Positions 19,201 through 26,900 of a stretch of DNA of 60,000 nucleotides are shown here, in pieces. Below the pieces are notes generated by a model. That model searched no databases. It was not told the origin of the DNA and saw only the letters and a program-made list of their open reading frames with translations. The first letter of the stretch is position 1. Each line of letters opens with the position of its first letter. Made by a program: the position numbers and the translations under genes. This DNA is from Symsagittifera roscoffensis (lineage: Eukaryota; Xenacoelomorpha; Acoela; Convolutidae), in assembly GCF_963678635.1 (NCBI RefSeq), contig NC_087071.1, positions 13,221,088 through 13,281,087 on the forward strand. The letters are read 5' to 3'.

Positions 19201-20641
19201 ACAAACTGAAGGCATCCACACTATCTTTGCATGTAACAAATCTAAAGAATAAAGCCATATTATGTATAATTATGCAATGCGAGATATATTGGGTTGGAAA
19301 ATTTCTGAAATCGAGTTTTTAGTATTTTGATATTGTTTGAAACAAATAGCTTTCTTCGGTTCATTTGATGAATTTAAAATGCATCAACTGGGTTAACTTT
19401 TTTTTTCAATTCGAATGTCATGACACATGCTATCAAAATGCAGTAAAGGTAACCCACTGTTATAGAGGTGCCGCACCAATATTTGCGACTTAGATAGGAA
19501 AAAAGAAGGTTCGAACTATTACACTAGCTTCGCAAGTGTGATATTGTTTGAAACAAATAGCTTTCTTCGGTTTATTTGTTGAATTAAAAATGCATCAACT
19601 GTGTTAATTTTTTACTATTCGAATGTCATAGCACAAGCTTTCAAAAAGCTGTAAAGGTAACCCACTATTATAGAGGTGCCCCACCAATATTTGCGATTTA
19701 GGTTGGAAAAAAGAAGGTTCGTACTATTACACTAGCTTCGCAAGTGTGATAAGGTTCACGAAAAGTTAAATTTAATTTCGAACTCTCAAGCAAAAAATTG
19801 CAATAGAAATCAATTTGATTTGATAGCTTGAGAAGGTTCAAATGGAGCCGGACGTTAGAAGGATAAAACTTTGAAAAATAGCCTAAATCGGTAGTTTAAT
19901 TTATCTTAAGCAAGCTACTCAAACGTTGAAACAAACCTTTGAAAGTTGAAAGTTGTATTTGATGGCTTGAGGTGGTTCCAAAAAAAAACAATCAACCTTA
20001 AGCAAGCTGTTCAAGCAACGAAATTGAGTGAATTGTTCAAATGTATTTGCAAAACAAATTCTCTCAAGCATGGCGCATTAACAATTTTCTTTAACCATGT
20101 TCCCCTGTAGAAAACCCTATGCTTTGTGACCATAGAAGATTTGGCGTTATCTTCAAGCAGATAATTGGCAAAACCATTTCCATTAATTATCATTGAAATT
20201 TTGGGAATAAATGCCAAAAATTATTACGATTATTGAAAAAAAAAAAAAAAATTTTGCTGTTCTAAAATAATAGTAACCCATGACAGTGAACGTGAGTCAG
20301 CACATTCCAATTAATAAATTTTTTTGCATGCAATTTGCTTTTAAACAAAGAGTGTGGAACAGAATTAGAGTCAAAATATAAAAAGAATACCATTTCTCTG
20401 CTGGTCGTTGAACTCTCAGCTTGGCTAAGCCAATCATCTCGTGTAGATTCCTTGTAGGATTTATTTCCAACATCAAATTATTGACGGCATTTCGAAATTG
20501 ATCGATGTCATCTTCCGGTAGAATCTGATTCCACTGGAAAGTTGACAGCTCGCTTTGAAAGTTCGAATCTGATCCTGGGTTTAATTTAATCTGCATCTTC
20601 TCCAGCATAACGAATAATTCATCATTTGATAAAGACGTCAT
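12350..20641 (-). CDS. UBTF/UBF-like nucleolar transcription factor, six coding exons, 632 aa
   Basis: The gene is built from six minus-strand exons whose splice phases all agree: 20641-20391, 15968-15888, 15765-15534, 15192-15076, 13933-13633 and 13266-12350, totalling 1899 nt. Residues 1-83 resemble the N-terminal dimerisation domain of UBF (an acidic helix with LLE/M-type pattern, a central W, then a helix like VRKFRTLTELI). Residues about 137-200 form an HMG-box-like unit (GPKRPMS at its start). Residues about 230-297 form a clear HMG box (GKPINSAYSLL, then AAEWQKLPEAERKRY). Residues about 329-632 are a long acidic, serine- and lysine-rich tail. In the known family, UBF binds rDNA as a dimer and supports RNA polymerase I transcription in the nucleolus. 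This protein is shorter than vertebrate UBF (about 760 aa) and has fewer boxes. It could be another HMG-box protein with an acidic tail, but the N-terminal domain argues for UBF. The start is the first ATG of exon 1; an AG that could be a splice acceptor lies 6 bases upstream. Confidence 0.62.
13633..13933 (-). CDS. UBTF-like gene exon 5 (second HMG box)
   Basis: Follows acceptor TTTAAATATAG and encodes 100 codons plus one base. It contains the clearest HMG box of the protein: GKPINSAYSLL at the start, then AAEWQKLPEAERKRYQDKC. This pattern is close to the vertebrate UBF boxes beginning PPNSYSL. The donor CGA|GTAACA leaves one base that joins GC of exon 6 to make Ser 328. An intron-retention reading would terminate at 13556. 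Confidence 0.6.
13934..15075 (-). other. Intron 4 of the UBTF-like gene
   Basis: An 1142-base intron from donor GTGATT to acceptor TTTAAATATAG. It contains a tRNA-like relic at 14681-14735 and A-rich stretches on the plus strand. A plus-strand open frame of 139 codons (14121-14540) runs antisense through it; it is Lys/Thr/Asn-rich with no recognisable motif, so I do not call it a gene. Confidence 0.5.
14681..14735 (-). repeat. tRNA-like fragment, possible SINE relic
   Basis: On the minus strand an A-box-like segment (TGGAGGTAATGCGG) is followed by a degenerate B-box-like segment (GGTTTGGAGTCC; consensus GGTTCGANTCC). No complete cloverleaf can be folded by eye. It is probably the decayed head of a tRNA-derived SINE. 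It could be chance. Confidence 0.25.
15076..15192 (-). CDS. UBTF-like gene exon 4
   Basis: A 117-base exon, phase 0 at both ends, between acceptor CTGTGTTTAG and donor TTACAG|GTGATT. It encodes 39 residues starting DELRYQQEV, which extend the last helix of the preceding HMG-like box, then a linker to the second box. It was found by its splice sites, being too short to stand out as a long open frame. Confidence 0.55.
15534..15765 (-). CDS. UBTF-like gene exon 3 (first HMG-box-like region)
   Basis: Starts after acceptor TTAAACAG with the one base needed to finish the Arg codon, followed by 77 codons. The HMG-like part begins GPKRPMS and carries two of the expected helices; the third helix is completed by exon 4. 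The donor is ACA|GTTAGC, a weak GT donor but the only one in the correct phase 0. If the intron were retained, the frame would stop after three more codons. Confidence 0.55.
15888..15968 (-). CDS. UBTF-like gene exon 2 (short linker exon)
   Basis: An 81-base exon bounded by a strong acceptor (GTTTTTAG) and a strong donor (CAG|GTAAGAA). Only one of its three frames is open, and that frame is exactly the one required by exon 1. It encodes a Cys- and Arg-rich linker (begins CPNCEGGRKRR after the split Cys). It ends with two bases (AG) of an Arg codon completed by exon 3. Confidence 0.6.
17200..18960 (+). pseudogene. Decayed Jockey-like non-LTR retrotransposon (reverse transcriptase)
   Basis: Reading across several frames on the plus strand gives successive reverse-transcriptase motifs: a region like LLAELISLALNYSKIQRNW and PLVKPGKSK (RT start), AAFDTVDHGILLHYL (motif A region), TLSWITSNLQGR, then VKQDVPQGCVLSP (motif B region), then a corrupted catalytic box (YVYD where YADD is expected). 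An in-frame TAA and several frameshifts show it is dead. It is antisense to the host gene whose intron it occupies. Boundaries are approximate; pieces of the upstream region may begin near 16.8 kb. Confidence 0.7.
18998..19078 (-). repeat. tRNA-Leu-like sequence (pseudogene or SINE head)
   Basis: The minus strand reads like a tRNA of the long-variable-arm type: a D-arm/A-box segment TGGCTTAGAGGATAGTGC, an anticodon stem-loop GAGA-CTCAAAA-TCTC (anticodon CAA, Leu), a variable arm, and a B-box-like GATTCGAATTC. The acceptor stem does not pair well and the B box departs from consensus, so it is probably a decayed tRNA gene or the head of a tRNA-derived SINE next to the dead LINE. Confidence 0.4.
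19328..19750. repeat. Two-copy tandem duplication, unit about 211 bp
   Basis: The segment starting TGATATTGTTTGAAACAAAT at 19328 recurs at 19539. Both copies end in TTACACTAGCTTCGCAAGTG. The copies differ at scattered positions and by small indels (roughly one change in ten to fifteen bases), so the duplication is not very recent. No coding potential; function unknown. Confidence 0.85.
20391..20641 (-). CDS. UBTF-like gene exon 1 (N-terminal domain)
   Basis: Encodes residues 1-83 plus two bases of codon 84. It begins with ATG after CTGAGCAGGTAAA and ends AAATG before the donor GTATTC. The next exon supplies the third base (TGC, Cys). Without splicing, the frame runs on into intron sequence and stops at 20297. 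The coding start is only 116 bp from LTR1, on the same strand. Confidence 0.62.
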
Positions 20642-20757
20642 TTTACCTGCTCAGAAAATGTCAATAACGCTAGGACCAATCAGTATTTCACAGTTTAAAA
20701 AAAAGGTCAATTAAAATGGGCCCTTCCGTCATGCGACGGTACGTGCACAAGTTCATT
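20642..20757 (-). promoter_or_regulatory. 116 bp between LTR1 and the UBTF-like start codon
   Basis: All host sequence upstream of the gene in this window is confined to this stretch. On the minus strand it ends CATTTTCTGAGCAG|GTAAAATG, a pyrimidine-containing AG that could be a 3' splice site of an upstream untranslated exon. No TATA box is obvious. The real promoter is therefore either here, inside the LTR, or beyond the whole retrotransposon array. Confidence 0.35.
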
Positions 20758-20804
20758 TGTAACATTCGTCTACTGCAGTCACACATGAGGCTTAAGAAAA
20801 ATAG

Positions 20805-21516
20805 TAAATGCTGAAAATCGCATATCAAAAGCAATGGGAGCTTTTTACAAAATCAAACGAAATATCTCGAAAAAAACATCTTTAAAGTCAAAATTAAACT
20901 TATACTGCGGATACATCGTACCAATCATAAGCTATGCATCGCAAACATGGTATCCGAACAAAGCAGAATTAAGACAACTAGAAAGAGTACAAAAACGAGC
21001 GACATCTTGGATTACAAATAACTTCAAAATGAGTTATACTGAAAGACTGAAATTTTTAAAGCTCCTTCCACTCTCAATGTACTTTGAATTACACGACATA
21101 TTGTACTTAGTTTCACTACTAAAAAATAAACATGACATTGATTTGAATACAATTATTCATAAAAACGAATCACGAACGAGACAAGCAACACGTGGTGAGA
21201 TTGCTGTTCATGCAACAAGACTGAAAAAGTCAAATGAAAATTATTATATACGTTCTATTACGCTATACAACTACTTTAGCCAAATTGTGGACTTCGAAAA
21301 TCAAGATTATGACAGCCTGAAAATATCTATAACAAACACGTTTTGGAAATTCTTCAACAGAAATTTTGCAGAAAACAACTTGTGTATGTGGAGAATTCTT
21401 TGCTGGTGTGGAAACTGCAACCCACCGGGAAAAATTATGAACTTATAAACGAGGGTTCAAAACCCATGGAGAAATCCTAAAGCCTACACTACTACTACTA
21501 CTACTACTACTACTAG
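20805..21516 (+). mobile_element. 5'-truncated LINE inserted in LTR1, with (ACT)n tail
   Basis: LTR2 reads AAGAAAAATAG|GCCCTATAACC without a break; in LTR1 about 710 bp are inserted exactly there. The insert starts in reverse-transcriptase coding sequence, is open to a stop at 21448 and ends in a run of ACT/CTA triplets (about 21488-21516) before LTR sequence resumes. A repeat tail and 5' truncation are typical of CR1/RTE/Jockey-type LINEs. Target-site duplication is at most TAG. Confidence 0.9.
20807..21448 (+). CDS. C-terminal part of a non-LTR reverse transcriptase
   Basis: Open frame entering from the LINE 5' truncation point, with a first internal ATG at 20834. It carries the post-RT region common to Jockey/CR1-type proteins: ENRISKAMGAFYKIKR, then CGYIVPIISYASQTWYP, then LRQLERVQKRATSWI. 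It ends with a Cys/Trp-rich tail (WRILCWCGNCNPPGK). The catalytic part is missing, so it cannot be active. The uninterrupted frame shows a young insertion compared with the dead LINE in intron 1. Confidence 0.8.
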   Translation, partial: NAENRISKAMGAFYKIKRNISKKTSLKSKLNLYCGYIVPIISYASQTWYPNKAELRQLERVQKRATSWITNNFKMSYTERLKFLKLLPLSMYFELHDILYLVSLLKNKHDIDLNTIIHKNESRTRQATRGEIAVHATRLKKSNENYYIRSITLYNYFSQIVDFENQDYDSLKISITNTFWKFFNRNFAENNLCMWRILCWCGNCNPPGKIMNL

Positions 21517-22872
21517 GCCCTATAACCACTGGCTCAAGGGTCAGGGACACCATCTCTTGTGTTTTTCTACCTCAAGAACGGTCGGAGCCAGTTCGGTTCG
21601 CTTGTGACATGAGACTACGACCCGTTACAGCTTAAAGGCTACTACTAAAATATCCCCCCACTCTAGAATTAGAAACGTCCCCATACTTAGGTCTCTAGAT
21701 ACCCAAAATACATGAACGCCGTTAAAAACCGGGTTGGAACAATCCGTTAAGTTACTTTTTATTAGACAGTGGAACTTTGATCCATTTCAGATGGATCAAC
21801 CTAAAACTCGCCTTACCTCAACATAACAATCATAAAACACACTCTAGAAATTTAAATTTGTACTCACATAGTAGCACGCTCAAGAAGTGGGAAATAATCC
21901 AGTCGGTAGTTAACTCAAGAATTAAATAACGTAACTAAATGAGTCTAATGTTTTATAGTTTTAACAATGAGAACGAGTTTATACTCTAGACAATAGTTTT
22001 CTTGTGAACCATTAGGACACTCAAGCTGTCCACCTTTCCACCGAAGGTTCACTCTAGTCCAGTTCCGAATAATACTCCAGTCGCTATAATCCAATTCGAG
22101 GGAATGCTCTCGTCTCTGTCACAGATGGGACAGCTCTACTCTCGATTATTATAGTGATGGAAATTGCGAATAGCAATTTCCTACTGCTTTTTCTTACAAC
22201 TTTCCCGCGTGTGCGACTCAATTGTTCTGAAATTGTTCTGATTTCTTTTTTCTGATTTTCAGTTATCGCGAGAAAATCGTGCATGACAGGTTCCATTCGA
22301 AATTTTGAAAAATTAAATTTCACTCCAAAATCAAGTGTTTTTTGCTTCTCTCAAGGTCAAACTTCCAAATATGACCGACTGGCACATACTCCCCGGACTC
22401 GAGATCGATGTCCTCATCGCGCGCTGTCTTCTGCCAGTGAGTCCCAGAAAAACCGAGTGTTGCTCAAGATACAGTGCCAGTGGTCATTTACAGAAGTTTG
22501 CAGCAGATTTAAGCTTATCTACACCCCAAAATTCACAGCCATTTAAAATTTTCACACTAGTGCTAAACAGCAACCAAAATCTGTGTAACATTCGTCTACT
22601 GCAGTCACACATGAGGCTTAAGAAAAATAGGCCCTATAACCACTGGCTCAAGGGTCAGGGACACCATCTCTTGTGTTTTTCTACCTCAAGAACGGTCGGA
22701 GCCAGTTCGGTTCGCTTGTGACATGAGACTACGACCCGTTACAGCTTAAAGGCTACTACTAAAATATTCCCCCCACTCTAGAATTAGAAACGTCCCCATA
22801 CTTAGGTCTCTAGATACCCAAAATACATGAACGCCGCTAAAAACCGGGTTGGAACAATCCGTTAAGTTACTT

Positions 22873-22878
22873 TTTATT
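22873..22878 (-). terminator. LTR polyadenylation signal AATAAA
   Basis: Sense-strand AATAAA in CTAATAAAAAGTAAC, conserved at the same place in LTR1 (21768-21773) and LTR3 (44967-44972). It lies downstream of the TATA-like sequence, as expected for the R region of an LTR. Position and conservation support it; no transcript evidence is available. Confidence 0.5.
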
Positions 22879-23275
22879 AGACAGTGGAACTTTGATCCAT
22901 TTCAGATGGATCAACCTAAAACTCGCCTTACCTCAACATCACAATTATAAAACACACTCTAGGAATTTAAAATAAGTACTCACATTGTAGCACGCTCAAG
23001 AACCAGGAAGTAAATAAGTCGGTAAACAACTCAAGAATTAATAAAGTAACTAATATGAGTTTAATGTTAGTCAGTTTTAACAACAAGAACAAGTTTTTAC
23101 TCTAGACTGCAAGTTCTCGTGAACCATTGGGACACTCAAGCTGTCCGCCTTTCGACCGAAGGTTCACTCTAGTCCAGTCAATAATAGTATTCCAATCGTA
23201 ACAATCCAATTCGTGGGAATGCTCTCGTCTCTGTTTCAGATGGGACAGCTCTACTCTAGGTTATTATTGCTATTG

Positions 23276-23300
23276 AAATTGCGAATAGCAATTTCCCACC
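23276..23300. promoter_or_regulatory. Conserved hairpin in the LTR (GAAATTGC-GAATA-GCAATTTC)
   Basis: A perfect inverted repeat with an 8-9 bp stem and 5-base loop, present in all three LTRs (LTR1 near 22159-22181, where the stem is 9 bp, and LTR3 near 45367-45390). The sequence around it differs between LTR1 and the others, but the stem arms do not. Role unknown; a protein-binding site or RNA stem in U3 is possible. Confidence 0.5.
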
Positions 23301-23709
23301 GATTTTTCTAGCAACTTTCCCGCGATTGTTATTCAACTGTTCTGAAATTGTTCTGATCTCTTTTTCTGATTTTCAGTTCTCGCGAGAAAATCGTGCATGA
23401 CAGGTTCCATTCGAAATTTTGAAAAATTAAATTTCACTCCAAAATCAAGTGTTTTTTTCTTCTCTCAAGGTCAAACTTCCAAATATGACCGACTGGCACA
23501 TACTCCCCGGACTCGAGATCGATGTCCTCATCGCGCGCTGTCTTCTGCCAGTGAGTCCCAGAAAAACCGAGTGTTGCTCAAGATACAGTGCCAGTGGTCA
23601 TTTACAGAAGTTTGCAGCAGATTTAAGCTTATCTACACCCCAAAATTCACAGCCATTTAAAATTTTCACGCTATTGCTAAACAGCAACCAAAATCTGCAT
23701 ACACCTGCA

Positions 23710-23930
23710 CCCTTGAATTTTCGCTTTTCAAGCCAATCATTTTAAAATCTCTTTTGTCCTATTCAATCAGGAAATTGTCATGCAGCATTTCGATTTATAT
23801 AATAAATATAGTATATTAGTAACAATATTTGCTTTGTTAAAATTTCTTTTTCGTGAATCCAAGTTTCACTCGGATCCACGCTCAAGCCCCCCTTCCCTCT
23901 CAAGACTCAAGATCCATCCGATTTGCCCAT
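23710..23930 (-). other. 3' non-coding end of copy 1 with candidate polypurine tract
   Basis: Sequence between the ORF3 stop and LTR2. Next to the LTR the sense strand reads CAAGGG|TGCAGG, a short purine run that could be the polypurine tract priming plus-strand synthesis; it is weak compared with usual tracts. Three CTCAAG hexamers occur within 23881-23911. A 65-codon plus-strand open frame here is identical in both copies only because the DNA is. Confidence 0.4.
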
Positions 23931-26900
23931 TCATCTCGTACTCTTCGCCTTGGAGGTACTGCATCCTGAAGTGCTAGATGCGGCAAACTGTCTCAACAGT
24001 TCCTCTTCATCATCGGGACTAATCACAATCTCCTCCCAAGCCTTCAGCTGTTCATAGGATCGCATCCATTCTCTCTGCTCCTGCAATCTCTTTGCTTGGT
24101 TGGGTAGTGCCTTCACCCTAGCTTCTCGGTTCAAGCAAAAGGAGTTGTGCAGGCTCAAGCTCACGTTCTTCGCCAGGTCTTCCTCTAGTATCGACTCCCT
24201 CGCTTTGGTATTGTCTCTAGACATCTTCCCCACTCTTTTCCATCCCGTCGTGATCGCATTACGATGGGTTAGCAGGGGTCTCTTGAAAGCTTCCGGCCCA
24301 ATCTCGGCCTGGAACTGTCGATACTCTTTTTGATGTTTTCTCATGTGATCTTTCGTTGTCATGTACAACCAAGACGTCAGTGTCGCCCGAAACCATGGAA
24401 AGTACCTCAAGCGACTCCATACGTGCCTGACTTCCGTCGGTATGGCGAATACTTTGCACGCAGTCTCAAACAACTCGAGTCTCTTGCTGTAGTCTATCGC
24501 GTATATTGACTCAGCCGTTGGCTTCGTCGCCTCCCGATACTTCGTTATATTCTCTTCTATCCATCTCAGAGCTAACATCGTACTCACTACTAAGAGCGTC
24601 ACCTTCTGCCGGTGATCCGGTAGTCCAATCGACCGAATCTCTTCCACATCCCACACCAGGCAAAGGTTCTTGTGATCTGGATACCACACCGTTTGTGCCA
24701 AACAGTGGCATGGGCATTCCCCATGAGAGATCTCAATGCTCCTGAGATTACGCTCCCCCGAGGCTTCCAAGAGAGGCTCAAGCTCCATCATTTTCTCGTG
24801 CATCGTGTCGTTGTCTTCCAGGTTCGGAGTACTTCCCACAGATTTCCCGATCACGTTTTGTCTCTCGTGATCGCTCGTGTTTTCTCTTTCCAACTTCAGA
24901 AGATCTTCTCCCCAGATTTCGCTTAAGTCATCTCTCAATTCTTTTGGTACTGTCCCTTTGATTTTTCTCAACAACTTGTGCGAGTGATGCGACATCCGAG
25001 CCAACCTCACGCACTTGGGCACTGAGAAGGCCTTGTCCACCAGTATTCTCTGGCTGGACACTTCCACCATCGCCATGTGTAGCGGGTAGTGACTTCCGCA
25101 CAAGTTGGCCATCATTGACCCTATCAGCGATTTCGCGTTCAATGGCAAGCCATAAGCTTCGCTCATGGGAAATCCCATTTCCGCCTCAAGACCAACCTTC
25201 CAGCTCCGGATGTGTTTTTGAGTCACCTGCAACACCCCGGGCCATGATTCTACGCTCAACGCCGTCACTAAATGATGTTCAGACTCCAGTCTCTCCAGTG
25301 CCTGCAGACCACACATTCTCGAGAAGAATCCGAGAGCTGTCGCTATATTCACCGTGGTTCTCGCGTAACATTCCGCTATTATTTGCACTTCACTTTTCTC
25401 CCTTTCTGTGATGTCTTCGAACCAAGTGACCAGGTCCTCTTTTTGAAACGACATTATTCTGACGCATGACCGTCCATCGCAGATGTGCTCTCCGTTCCCA
25501 CACGTCGAATCCAGACAGCTACCCGGCTCCAATTTCTTTGCTGACCCGGGGTCGCTCGTCCTTTCGCTTGGCTCTTGCATCTGGGGCGTGATTAGCTTAT
25601 GTAGCACACTCAACTTCGCCAGATCTTCATCTTCCGTTGGTGCTAACCTCACTCGCTCTGTGGTTTCCTCGATTAGACTTGCATGGGGATGTGGACACCA
25701 GGAGGGTCTTAGTAGCTTCCATATCACTCCCAAGTTCGTGGTTAACAAGCCATTTCCACCGCCCATGTTCACTTCAACTCTCTTGTTTGAGCGCGGTATG
25801 CTTATCACCTCTGGTGTTTTCTCAAGAATCAGGCCCAGGCTCGGCCCCTCTTTTTCCACCGCGTCTATTTCCATTATTCTTTCTGTCCAAAACTTCAGTA
25901 GCTCCGCTACCTCATGGTTTCTGTGGGCTCCTCCAGCTTCCGAGTCTAAGAAGGGATTGTAGGCTATTCCCATCACTCCAGACACATATTGGTATTCCCC
26001 CTTCTCACTGAGTCTCGAGTACTGTTCTGACGAGGCCAGGTTACGGTGAACATCATGTTCTTCCTCGAACTTCTTATTAGAGAACCTCCGTACCTCGTCC
26101 AGCTTTCGATGGTTCTCTAAGGATAGTCTGGAACCATCTTCTTTCTCTATTCCTGTACTCTGATATACGTTCAAGATGATCGTTGAGACTCTTCTCTCCA
26201 TGGTTTTACTTCCACTTGCTCTCTGGTGGCATGCCAGGATGGTGCTATCAGACATCATTGACATTGTCCATCTCAAGAAACATGTGGCATCTTTTCTTCT
26301 AGCCAGGCTCAAGCCTGAATTGTCCCTGGCCACGTGTTGCATCAGTGCCTGATACACCTCTAGCTTCTTGCTTCCCAACTTCAGCCTGTCATACGAGGTC
26401 AATGTCTCCAACTCTATTCCCACCAGACTCCAGGTGAACATTAATTGTCCCGCAGTTCTAACGAAGGGATTCGCCATTAGTGGCGGTGCTGATGAGGATG
26501 TCCTCATCGCCTCTTCAAAATGATCCTTCAACAAACTCTGCCAGGACCTCTTCAGATGACTTGCCATCTCTATCTTATTAACCTCGGCTTTTTGCTGGGT
26601 GGCCCAATTGCGTCGCCTGCGAGCTATTCCACTGTCCAACTTCTTCAAGCAGTCCTCCATTTCCTTCAAGGTTTCGAGGGCCACCCACCACGTCCGGGAA
26701 GTGTTCCTCGTCTTGTTCCTCTCCAATGGATCACTCGTCACTTGTTTGCCCATGTCCTGATGTGCCTTCGAGATCCATTCTTTGCCGATCTCCACTTCCC
26801 CTACCTGTCCGTTCGTTGAACCTCTCTTCACGTTTACCTTCTGAGGCTTGAATTCTTCTTCTGACGTCGAACTGGTGGAAACCTCTATTTCCTTTTCTAC

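Larger units (their letters stand above)
15969..20390 (-). other. Intron 1 of the UBTF-like gene, filled with transposon remains
   Basis: A 4.4 kb intron from donor GTATTC to acceptor GTTTTTAG. It contains a plus-strand dead LINE (about 17.2-18.96 kb), a tRNA-Leu-like relic near 19.0 kb and a 211 bp tandem duplication at 19.33-19.75 kb. The stretches 15969-16900 and 19750-20390 show nothing I can name. Confidence 0.55.
20758..22583 (-). mobile_element. LTR1, divergent LTR copy interrupted by a LINE fragment
   Basis: It begins TGTAACATTCGTCTACTGCA like LTR2 and LTR3 and ends AAAATCTG directly against LTR2. Without the inserted LINE (20805-21516) it is about 1.1 kb, the same length as LTR2. 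It differs from LTR2 at many positions in its central part, while LTR2 and LTR3 are nearly identical to each other, so LTR1 belongs to an older or different insertion. The last bases of the LTR (CA or CATACACCTGCA) are missing at the junction with LTR2. Confidence 0.85.
22584..23709 (-). repeat. LTR2 (3' LTR of copy 1)
   Basis: About 1.12 kb, starting TGTAACATTCG on the plus strand. The right end is either CTGCA at 23699 or CCTGCA at 23709. The second choice leaves CAAGGG as the adjoining purine tract in sense orientation and gives TG...CA termini. A sense-strand AATAAA lies at 22873-22878, and a TATA-like TTATAATT lies about 70 bp upstream of it (near 22943). A conserved hairpin lies near 23276-23300. 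It abuts LTR1 without any spacer. Confidence 0.85.

Noticed and set aside
22283-22721. Plus-strand open frames of 87-128 codons in LTR1 and LTR2 (also 23397-23745)
   Set aside because: They lie within U3 of LTRs, antisense to the element, are shared only because LTRs are repeats, and are cut off in LTR3.
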